Shown one piece after another: positions 1-9,230 of a stretch of DNA of 64,000 nt; positions within the stretch are counted from its first letter, which is position 1, and every line of letters begins with the position of its first letter. Source of the stretch: Cocos nucifera (taxonomy: Eukaryota > Streptophyta > Magnoliopsida > Arecales > Arecaceae); the NCBI GenBank assembly GCA_006176705.1, contig QRFJ01000023.1, positions 2,682,020-2,746,019 of the forward strand, in the 5' to 3' direction. Both the position numbers and the translations under genes were made by a program. The notes below the pieces were generated by a model. The model did no database searches. It was not told where the DNA came from and saw nothing but the letters and a program-made list of their open reading frames with translations.

Positions 1-1671
1 AGATGGGACATTCTCTATTAGGAAGTGTAACCTTATGCACACATATGACAATGGTCTCAGCACTAAAAGTCATCCTAAAGTCACATCTTCTTGGATTGCT
101 GAGAAAGCCAAGAAAAGCTACGATCTATGCCTTGTTACGAGCCTATCAAAATTACGACCGATATTCATGAAAAATATAGCATGTTGCTTAAGTACTATTA
201 AGCATGGCACAGGAAGAAAATGACCATACATTAGATTCATGGTCTCGATCATCTGTTGTATGATAAACTTGAGCCTTATTGTAGAGCCCTCAAGTTAGTG
301 TACCCAGAAACCATCACAGACTGTGAGATGTTTGATGATACAAGAAAATTCTACTGTATTTCGTGGGTTTTCATCAGTGTTGGAGCGTGCATCATGGAAT
401 TTCATGCTGAATATAGGCCGATGATCTTTATGGATGGTATCCATATCAAACATAAGTACCAATGATGCCTCTTGAGTGCCACCGCAAAAGATGCGAATAA
501 TAGTATTTTCACCATCGACTTTGCCATTATCCAACAAGAAAATGATGAGAGCTAGTGGTGGTTTTGTAGAAACCTATGATGTGTTCTCTACCACCTAAAT
601 GGCTCATTAATCAAGCAATATATCTTTTACTCTGACCATCAACATGGATGTATCAAAGAAATTGAGGACTGATTTATGGAATGTCACCATACTTATTACC
701 TACGACATCTTGTGGATAACTTTTGAAAACAGATACTCACTATTCTATACTGCATTAAATGTCTTTTATATTATATTCGATATTCTTTCTACATCCTTGC
801 ATGCCCCTAATATTGCACGGGAGGAATTGACATCAGAATTTAATATTGCACAATAGAAAATGGCATGCATCATTGGCATATAGGAGATGAATTTAGTACC
901 ATAATATAAATCTTTGATACGTCCTTAGGATATTTTGGATACTTTATTATATGCACTTAGTACTACATAATAGAAAATAGCACACATCTTTGGCTCATAG
1001 GAGATGAATTTAGTATCTCAATATAAGTTTTTGATATATCCTTAGATGTTTTGGATACCTTATTGTGTGCACTTAGTACTGCACAATAAGAAATGACACA
1101 CACCATTGGTACGTGGGAGATATTTCTAATATATGCTTATTGGCACCAATTCCAGATGTTGACTAAATATCTAGCATTATATAAAAAATATTGGTGTGTA
1201 GTTAATTTTCAAGTCTCTCATGTATGCTATAATGCGAATGAAGTTCGAACGATATTTTCATGATATAGTCTCTAAGATGCCATTAGGTAGGGATTGGATC
1301 TTGAGTACTCTTCCTGCATAATAGGCTAATACATTTTTTATAGATTGTAGGTAGGAAGTGATGGACAACAACTTGACAGAGTCTTTTAACCGATAAATTT
1401 TAGCTGCTAGGTTCCTTCTTATCACATCTTTGGTGGACCACATAAAATCACTGATTATGGAAATACATCATTAGAAGTATAAGCAAGGAGCAAAATGGCA
1501 CCATTGTCTTTGCCCTAGACACCAGAGAAGATTTTAAAAGAACCATTGAGAAGGTTGCATGTTAAGCCTTCATGTGGCGAGTAGAACAAGGTATGCGGTG
1601 TTGGATAGGAAAGAACGACATGTAGTTGATTTATTGGACAGAACATACACTTGCAAGAAATGGCAATAGGA
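1..1671 (+). pseudogene. MULE (MuDR-type) transposase, 5' and middle part, decayed
   Basis: Several reading frames together spell a Mutator-like transposase. Around 35-150 is an N-terminal segment with HPKVTSSWIAEKAK. Around 256-465 is the DDE-core approach region (RPMIFMDGIHIKHKY, where functional relatives have an ADGTHLKGKY-like motif). It continues through LLSATAKDANN, ENDESWWWF and TYYLRHLVDNF to about 730. Near 1360-1400 is NNLTESFN followed by ILAAR, and at 1600-1665 is the start of a SWIM zinc finger (HVVDLLDRTYTCKKWQ). Frameshifts and stops separate these blocks, and the start lies left of the window. Such proteins cut and paste Mutator elements in the nucleus; this copy cannot encode one. 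The gene is interrupted after TCKKWQ by a CACTA element and resumes at 8896. Confidence 0.8.
846..1112. repeat. ~117 bp direct tandem repeat inside the MULE relic
   Basis: A block beginning with a GCACAATAGAAAATGG-like sequence and ending in GCACTTAGTACT occurs about 2.3 times (near 848, 966 and 1081) with moderate divergence. It sits between the DHRH/NF region and the NNLTESFN block of the transposase, where intact genes have continuous coding sequence. It is therefore either an expanded intron or an insertion in this family. Confidence 0.65.
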
Positions 1672-1679
1672 GACTACTA

Positions 1680-2010
1680 CAAAAAGGATCTATGGCAACG
1701 TATACTATGTCAGTGATTTTCGAAATCGCTGTCATAGATCCTACGGTAGCAATTTTCGTCAACCGATGTCATAGGTCGGATCTATAGCAGCAGTTATAAA
1801 AAATCGATGCCATAGGTCGGACCTATAGCAGCGATTACAAGAAATCCCTACCATAGGTCGATCTATAGTAGTAGTTCATTATAACCGTTGCTATAGATCA
1901 GACCTATAGCAGCGGTTAGTAAAATCACTGGCATAAATCGAACCTATAGCAGTGGTTAGTAGGAACCACTGCTATAAGCTTATTTATTACAGTGGTTAAT
2001 TATAACTGCT
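1680..2010. repeat. CACTA 5' subterminal repeats
   Basis: A motif close to CTATGGCAGCGGTT occurs many times in alternating orientation. Neighbouring copies form short hairpins, for example CTATAGCAGCGGTTA next to a diverged inverse copy. Similar arrays in CACTA elements bind the TNPA/TNP1 protein and bring the ends together. The same motif recurs at 3005-3150 and 8480-8880. Confidence 0.75.
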
Positions 2011-2037
2011 GTCATATATTTTTTTCTTTAAATATTT

Positions 2038-2980
2038 ATAATTTTAAAATTTAATACTCATCTTCACCATTCATTATCTAAATAATTATCATTAGAGTGT
2101 CATCATAAAAGGTCGCCTCGATTCGATGGCCCTAGCTTCATCGATCAAAAAAATTTGATTTCAACGACACGAACGATGATGCGATGATCTGATAGATAGA
2201 GACCTCCGATGGATCCAAAAATATGCAATGATGATCTTGATGATGTTTGTAGCATACTATCAAAGTTTCACATCAATCAGATATCATTATCTCGATCAAT
2301 TTAGTATAGATTAGTTTCAATCGTTAAATGATAAACGAGTGATCAAAAGACCAAACGGTATCTGATTATGAGATAATTTTTTTTATAAATGATCTTGGCT
2401 ACTACTTTAATTATTTTTTATGATGGTGATTATAAAATTCAACTCATGAGATGAAGAATAATCTAAAACTATACGTCTTCTGATAACCATTCTGAAACTT
2501 CACTGATTGTTATGATCATACTTTTGCAATATCTGCTTAATTAATATAAATAATTTATATAAAAATAATTTAAATTTTACTATCATGATCGTATAAAATA
2601 TTTAAAATTATAATAAAAATTATTTAACTAAAAAATTATCTCATAATTAGAAACCATTTGATCCTTTGATCACTCATTTATCATTTAACGGTCGAAACTA
2701 ATTTATACTAAATTATCCAAGATAACGATATCCGATTGAAGTGAAATTTTGATAGTATGCTAGAAACATCACCAAAATCATCATTGCAGGTTTTTGGATC
2801 TATCAGAGGTCTTCATCTATCAGATTATCGCATCATCATTCATGATCGTCGAAATCAAATTTTTTTGATCGACGAAGTTAGAGCCATCAAATCGAGAAGA
2901 TCTTTTACGATGATACTCTAATGATAATTATTTAGATAATGAATGATGAAGATGAATATTAAATTTTAAAATTATATAAT
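2038..2980. repeat. Large foldback (inverted repeat) within the CACTA element
   Basis: The sequence 2038-2385 matches the reverse complement of 2632-2980 along its whole length, at roughly 85-90% by eye. Both arms share, for example, ATTATCTAAATAATTATCAT, GATCAAAAAAATTTGATTTC and GCATACTATCAAA. A loop of about 246 bp lies between them. Subterminal-motif blocks lie outside both arms, so the outermost part of the structure extends the symmetry. A transcript through it would fold into a long, imperfect double strand. Confidence 0.8.
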
Positions 2981-3004
2981 ATTTAAAAAAAATTATTTTC
3001 AACC

Positions 3005-3150
3005 TAGGACAGTAGTTATCAAAAATCATTGCTACAAATCTACGACAGTGATTATCGAACCGCTACCATAGATCTATGGTAGCGGTTTTGGATAACCGCT
3101 GCCATAGATCTATGGCAGTAGTTCGATAACCGCTGTCGTAGATTCGATTA
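3005..3150. repeat. Internal block of CACTA subterminal motifs
   Basis: Five or six copies of the CTATGGCAGCGGTT-type motif are arranged as back-to-back hairpins (for example AACCGCTGCCATAGATC followed by its complement). They lie 1.3 kb inside the left end, directly outside the right arm of the foldback. This mirrors the terminal block at 1680-2010 and fits an inverted duplication of the element's 5' end. Confidence 0.65.
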
Positions 3151-3179
3151 AAAATTTTTAATTTTTTTCTGTTTCCTCC

Positions 3180-3620
3180 CATGCGTGCTCGATCGCTCTT
3201 TCTGTCTCTCCCCCTCCTCTCCATCACCGATGAGGCTTCTTTCCCTCCGACCGATGCCGCCCCTCCTTCCTCCTCGGTCGGCGCCGCTCCTCCTTCCCCC
3301 TCCCCCTCCGCCCCCCCATCTCTGGTCGTCCCTTTCCGCCACCCGCCACCCCCCACCCGGCCCCCTCACCCCACCCTCCCCCCGACCACCCGTCCTTCCC
3401 CTCCAGCCGCTCCTCCCCGCCACCCGCCACCCCCACCCTCCCTCTGACCGCCCCTCCTTCCCCCCATCCCCGACCACCCCTCCTCGCCACCCCCTTCTCG
3501 GCCCCTCACCCCCCACACTCCCCCTTCCAATCGCTGACCCTTCCGTCACTATGCCTTCCGGGCCTCCTCGTCACTATGCCCCCTCCCCCTGGCCCTCCAT
3601 CCTCGATCGCCCCTACTCTC
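3180..3620. other. Pyrimidine-rich, GC-rich tract within the CACTA element
   Basis: The + strand is almost pure C/T with many CCCTCC and CCCCC runs. The minus strand is therefore rich in G runs able to form G-quadruplexes. Long frames open on both strands here come from the skewed composition and show no protein family. The tract may be 5' leader sequence of the transposase transcript, since the TNP2-like gene begins 1.2 kb downstream. Confidence 0.55.
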
Positions 3621-4139
3621 TCTTTTCTCTTTCTCTCTCTTCTCTATCTCACTATCTTGCTTTTATTTCATAGGTTACCTCTAGTACCACCATTCTCTCC
3701 TAGCGTCGTCGTCGACGACCCTCGGAGCTTTCGATGCGATCCGCTCTCTATAGCCATAGGTATAACTTTTTTTTTAATTTTATAATATTATTTATTAATC
3801 ATATATATTTATAATAATTTATAGAATATTTATAATAAATATTATAAATATTTATTATAAATATTATAATTATCTGCATACCATAGTTTTTGGATCGTGC
3901 TGTGGTGGTAGCCTTGAACTGTGCCATATCGATGGTTGTTGATTAGATCTATGAATGGATTGGATTCGAATTAAAATCTGGATATTTAGATCTGGATCCA
4001 ATTTTAATTACTGATACCGAATTCGAATATCCGATGGATCTGTATTTAAAGTACCAGATCCGGATCCTAATGGATCTCAGAAGGTCGGACCTAATTTTGG
4101 GATCTAAAACTAGAAAATAGAGAGACTGAGAGGAAGACC

Positions 4140-4470
4140 AATAGATTGAGAGGAGGGCTAGTCGCTCGTCGGTCGTCAGCAAGGGAGATCGAGAGTGGGA
4201 GGGAGGGAGGGAGGGGGTCCAGTCTCACCGTCGTCGCCAATGAGGGAGATCGAGAGAGGAAGAGAGGAAGGAAGGGCATTCGACCTCGCTACCATCATTG
4301 GGAGGGAGGGGGTCCGACCTCGTTGCCATCATTAGGAGGAAGGGGGTCCAGCCTCACCGACGAGGAAGATCGAGAGAGAGAGATCGAGAGAGTGAGAGAG
4401 GAAGGGAGGGGGTCCGACCTTGCTGGCATCACTGAGAGAGATGGAGTCCGGTCTTGTTGGCTTCTGAGTG
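4140..4470. repeat. Purine-rich degenerate tandem repeats
   Basis: The blocks GAGGGAGGGGGTCC, a G/A-rich spacer of GAGAGAGAG type, and CGACCTCGTTGCCATCATT-like segments recur three to five times. The bias is opposite to that of the pyrimidine tract 600 bp upstream. No protein-coding signal was recognised. Confidence 0.5.
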
Positions 4471-4806
4471 AATAGAATTTGATATGTCTCTCTAAGGTTC
4501 TAACTTTAAGCCCTAAGGTACCACCATCATCTACTTTATTCTTCTTTTAGATTTTTGAATTAATACCAAGATTCGTGCAAGAGATCGGATCTACGACTGT
4601 TGCTCATCCTTAATTATTTATGAATGTAATTCATATTATAGAATTTATTGCATAACATTTTTTGGATGTTTATATCTTGTTGCTTTATTGGGATAGGATC
4701 TATCTTTATCCATTAGTTTGTGATATGGTGCATTTATTGCATATTTAAAAATAATATTTAATCTGAGTTTCATACATAATTTACTTACAGTATCATCATT
4801 TTTAAA

Positions 4807-6374
4807 ATGGATAAGGGGTGGATGAAATTTAGTAGGCTCTCACAAAAATATGAGGCTAGACTTCAAAAATTTCTTGATTATGCTATAGAAAAATTTGGGA
4901 ATCATGGACCGATCCAATATCCTTGTAAAAAGTGTATGGATGAGCCGTGGCTATCTCGTCAAGATGTCAATAATCACCTCACTATTTATGGCTTTAATGT
5001 CGGTTATAAAATTTGTTGGGACCAACATGGTGAGGGCAGACCACAATGAGGCGATCAACCTGAAGGGGGAGTAGAACAAATAATTCATGATATTTTCTAT
5101 TTGTTGGCCATAATGATGGTGCATCTACATCCATGTCTGATCCTATGATTGGTCGAATGACAAACAGTAAAGTTGTAGAGAAGGTCCGTAAGTTGATGGA
5201 GGATGCTAATATTTCGTTGTATTTTGGATGTGAAAAGATGGCAAAGCTTGAGTTCTTAATCCGATTGTATCATGCAAAATGCTCCAACGGGTTCAGTAAT
5301 AATTGAGTGAACTGCATACTAGAGCTTTTGGGGGATATTCTTCCGGATGATGCATGAATTTTGAAGAATAATTATAAGACATCAAAGATTATTGAATAGC
5401 TAGACTTTACTTATACCAAGATACATGCATGTCCCAATGATTGCATGCTCTATTAGGAGGGGGATGTCAACCGCAACGAATGCACGGGGTGCGGTGTATC
5501 AAGATAAAAATAGAATAAAGATGGCACATCGACTCGTGTACCTCAAAAATTGATGTGGCACTTTTCTTTGATTCTGAGACTATAAAAATTATTTATGTCG
5601 GCAAAGACATCGAAGGACATGAGATGGCATGAAGAGGACCGAATAAAAGATGATGCATTGAGACATCCAGCCGATGGAGAGGCATGGCAGAATTTTAATG
5701 AATTATATCCCGACTTCGCATAAGAGATACGTAATGTGAGGTTGGGCTTGTCGTGCGATGGTTTCAACCCATTCAAATATATGAATACTGTCCATAGTGT
5801 ATGGCTAGTATTTATTCATGTTTACAATCTTCCATCGTAGATGTGTATAAAAAAATCATTTGCTTTCATGACAATGCTCATTCCTGGACCGATGGAGGTA
5901 GGTAATGATATTGATATTTATTTACAGCCTCTTATTGCCGAGCTGAAACAGTTATGGAGCATTCAAGGTGTTCCAACTTTTGATGCTTTGCTGAATGAGT
6001 TATTCTACATGCGTGCAGTGCTTTTTTGAATAATAAATGACTTTCCAGCTTATGCCCTAATGTCGGGTTGGAGCATCAATGGTGAGCTAGCATGTCCAAT
6101 CTGTGGAAGAAACATCCGATCTAGAAGATTGACACATCGAAGGAGCTTTAGCTATATGGGGCATCGACATTTTCTCCATCGAAACCATCCATACAGAAGG
6201 GATGCATGCTCCTTCGATGGCACTGTTGAAGAAGGTAAGGCGCCTGATCCGATGTCTGAGAGTAAAGTACTTAAAGAGTTGGCTGATCTCAATATTGAAT
6301 TTAGAAAAGATTATTTGATTGATGGTAAAAAAAGAAAGCATCGATCAAAAGAAGATGACACACACTTTAATTGA
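4807..6374 (+). pseudogene. CACTA TNP2-like transposase, truncated and frameshifted
   Basis: The gene opens with an intact 80-codon segment (4807-5049) matching the transposase-associated N-terminal domain: MDKGWMKFSR, then YPCKKCMDEPWLSRQDVNNHL and YGFNVGYKICWDQHGE. A TNP2/Transposase_21 region follows in broken frames: DMRWHEEDR near 5620, RLGLSCDGFNPFKYMNTVHS near 5740, IPGPMEVGNDIDIYLQPL at 5880-5940, and INDFPAYALMSGWSINGELACPICGRN at 6040-6110. Stops and frameshifts lie between blocks, for example TAA after YPDFA and TGA after RAVLF. The later TNP2 parts (DUF4216/DUF4218-like) are not recognisable. TNP2 is the catalytic CACTA transposase; this copy is dead. Confidence 0.85.
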
Positions 6375-6559
6375 AGAAAAAAGAGCATCTTCTTTGACTA
6401 TTTATTGATGGTAAAAAAAAGTACCATGCCATGGCGTGTCGGTAGGCCGTGCCATGTCGGCCACTAAGAGAACCCCCATCTGGTATAAATATTAGAGACT
6501 ATTTATTAATGTTATACTAATATTATTGTTCAACATGTTATATTGATTAATGTTCATTA

Positions 6560-8322
6560 ATGTTGCAGGTCATGATGGCACCAAAATGCCATCTAGCTTT
6601 CACCCCTGTCCCTCGATGGATTACACGCAGTTCAGCATTGGAGGAGCAGTCGGAGCATACTTCATCCACCTCGGCATCGACTGCTCAGGGACCTCCATCG
6701 GTGGCATCCACTCCATCGATGGCATCTACTCCACCAGCAGCTGAGCCTCTACCATCATCCATATCTGAGACACATGCTACTATACAGGCATCTGAGTATA
6801 TGTTTTTATTATATTAGTATAACTTTATTTTTTATATAGTATTTGTATACTTATATATTTACATAATATATTTGCATTGCATGTGCATCATCCAATCAGA
6901 TATTTTACGGTCCCATACGTATAGCACACGTGTGGAACCATCAACATCAGGTGATGGTCTATTACGATGTGGAGGAGAGGCCGGTAGGAAAGACCGTGCG
7001 AAAGATACATTCCTTTTTTGGAATGCTTATGAGACGGTCAGACATCATTCCTGTAGAGCCCAGAGACTGACGTTTGATGGATGCTATCATCAGGGATCAG
7101 ATATGGAAGGAGATATAGATAAGTATACGCATCTTAGTTATATTTATGCATTTCATATGTTTACACTATATATGTTTGATTAGAATAATTTTGTAAGTAA
7201 TTTTTGATAACTTTGTGTAGAGGAGGTATGACTTCTCCGATTATGAGAGAGCTCGAGATGTCCGATCGAGGAAGATCGAAAAATTATATTGGGGTTATAA
7301 GGTCAAGCTCCATAGAGGATGGCTCGAGCACCAACGAGATACTTCGGAGGAGCTTGTTCCTTGGATACATGACTGTCCTCCGAGTCAGTGGAAAAGCATG
7401 GTTAAACACTGGAGGAGCCAGAAGTTCGAGATAAAATTTTTAATTTTTAAATTTTTTAATATGCTTAAAATTTTATTTAAATATTATTTAAATATTTATT
7501 ATTTATTTGAATACTTGTTAGGCTATCTTCCGTCAGAATCGAAAGAACCGTGCAGTCTATCAGAATCGAAAGAACCGTGCAGTCTAGGAGTATATGCATA
7601 CTCTAGGCCGCGAGTCTATGGCCAGTCATGTGCATAGAGAGATAATTAATTCTAAATCTTACTAGATAAATTAAATTCATATTTTTTATCATCTTTCTAA
7701 TAAATTTATTTTTTATTATAGCTGATGAGAGATGGAGTGATGTCCAACCATAGCGAGATCTTCCGATCCAATCGCATGGACAAGACGGGCAGGTTGATGA
7801 ACGCTGTAATCGGATGTATTTTTGTAAGTATTAAATATATTAGTATATATGATTAGTATTATAGTATTTTTTATAAAATTTTATTTTAATTTATAATTAT
7901 AGGATCAGTTAGATGCGCTTGTGAGCGAGGGCCCGGATACCTCTGAACTCCATGACTATCTATCTCAGATCTTGGGGCTTGAGCACTCTGGAAGGATCCG
8001 ATGTAGGTCCAAACACACACCGATGAGCTACTGATCCGAGGCGAGCATCTCCTTATAGACTTTCGATGTCGTTAGCTGGGAGGAGCTTGAGGAGGCATTG
8101 GCACGGATAGATCATGCTACGACGTGGGCAGATCGGGCTGAGGAGCGTGCATCTCATCTAGAGGATATCGTGAGAGATATGATGTCGATGCTCAGCATGT
8201 ATTTTGGAGTCATGGATTTTGAAGATATGTTGGCCTACATTCCAGCTCTGGATCTGGCTCTAGCACTAGCTCCAACTCCCGATGACGACGACGATGATGA
8301 TATAGATTTAGGAGACTTTTGA
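6560..8322 (+). pseudogene. CACTA TNP1/Transposase_24-like accessory gene, decayed
   Basis: A Ser/Thr/Pro-rich leader (6560-6800) is followed near 7217-7434 by YDFSDYERARDVRSRKIEKL, WGYKVKLHRGWLEHQ and CPPSQWKSMVKHWRSQKFE. These resemble the Transposase_24 (Ptta/En/Spm) region. Further blocks are FRQNRKNRAV with YAYSRPRVYG (7530-7620) and LMRDGVMSNHSEIFRSNRMD (7723-7790). The tail at 8098-8322 has a helical segment (WADRAEERASHLEDIVRDMM) and ends in an Asp run. AT-rich stretches between blocks look like introns. In active elements the product binds subterminal repeats; frameshifts here argue against function. Confidence 0.7.
7534..7587 (+). repeat. 27 bp perfect-type tandem duplication in the TNP1-like exon
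   Basis: Two copies of a 27 bp unit starting CAGAATCGAAAGAACCG lie end to end (7534-7560 and 7561-7587). They differ only at the last base. Being a multiple of three, the duplication keeps the reading frame and doubles the QNRKNRAV peptide. Confidence 0.9.
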
Positions 8323-8479
8323 TGTATTTTATTTTTTTAAAAAAATATTATAATAAATTTTATTTGATAATAAAATTTTAGTATTTTAAAATAATATTTA
8401 TATTTATTATATTTTTTTAATATTATATATCTATATTTATCAGATAAAATATATAAAAAATAAAATTTTAATTTTTTAA

Positions 8480-8880
8480 TTATTTAAGATCTATGACAGC
8501 AGTTTTATAACCGCTGCCATATCCGTGTCAACCGCTGTCATAGGTTCTTAGTGTAAATAGTACCAACTGCTGCATTAGACCTATGACAGTGATTAATAAA
8601 CTGCTACTATAGATTATCTATGGCAACTGTTATATAACCACTGCTATAGATAACCTATGGCAGTGATGTAACTACTGCTATAGGTTGATCTATTATAGCG
8701 ATTTATAAATCGCTGCAATAGGATATCTATGGCAGCGGTTTAAACAATCACTACAATAACCACTGTCATAGAGCTACGGCGATGACTACAGTAGCAGCAG
8801 TTAGAGAACCGTTGCCGTAGCTTATAACAGCGATTTTTTGGAATACGACAGCGGTTACGAACCACTGCCATAGCCCTATT
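8480..8880. repeat. CACTA 3' subterminal repeats
   Basis: About a dozen copies of the CTATGGCAGCGGTT-type motif in both orientations fill the last 400 bp of the element, many paired as hairpins with short spacers. They mirror the 5' array and support the 3' boundary at 8891. Confidence 0.8.
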
Positions 8881-8895
8881 TTGTAGTAGTGGAAA

Positions 8896-9230
8896 ATGAT
8901 CCCTTGCAAGCATTCTTATGCATCCATTAAGAAAAATGGTGACACTCTCCACTTTCATTACGATGAATTCTTTACTATTGAAATGCACCAACTTGCATAT
9001 AGAAAAATCATCAATCTTGTCTCCATATTGAGATGTTATTTGCTGCCATCCCAGTGCAAGTGACCAATATCATGCCACCTATGACTGCGCCGTGAACAGG
9101 CTGTCCTAAGACTAGAAGATTTTCATCTCAAGTTAACATGCATTCAAATAGATGTACGTGTTGTCACCAAATTGGCCACAATTGGTGCACATGCACGGAG
9201 AGAATCTTTTAGGAGCTTGGGTATTTTGTT
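8896..9230 (+). pseudogene. MULE transposase, 3' part (SWIM end and zinc knuckle)
   Basis: The frame from 8896 reads MIPCKHSYASIKKN..., the second half of the SWIM zinc finger whose first half (TCKKWQ) ends at 1665. HYDEFFTIEMHQLAYRKII follows. Near 9145-9190 another frame reads RCTCCHQIGHNWCTC, a CX2CX4HX4C zinc knuckle typical of MuDR transposase C-termini. At least one frame change lies between them. Together with 1-1671 this reconstructs one gene split by the CACTA insertion. Confidence 0.75.

Larger units (their letters stand above)
1672..8891 (+). mobile_element. CACTA (En/Spm-type) DNA transposon inserted in the MULE gene
   Basis: The right end reads ...TTTTGTAGTAGTG, whose complement is CACTACTACAAAA. 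The left end reads GACTACTACAAAAA, the same terminal repeat with its first base changed. Flanking triplets are GGA (1669-1671) and GAA (8892-8894), an imperfect 3 bp target duplication. Both ends carry subterminal hairpin repeats, and the interior holds TNP2-like and TNP1-like coding relics in that order on the + strand. The MULE SWIM-finger coding sequence stops just before it and resumes just after it. The transposase genes are broken, so the element is non-autonomous as it stands. Confidence 0.85.

Noticed and set aside
1680..3150. A separate small CACTA element nested in the left end of the large one
   Set aside because: No CACTACTACAAAA-type end is present near 3150, so an inverted duplication of the 5' end fits better.
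3148..3673. Proline-rich + strand and glycine/arginine-rich - strand proteins of 130-160 codons
   Set aside because: Pure composition effect of the C/T-rich tract; no conserved motif, and it lies inside a transposon.
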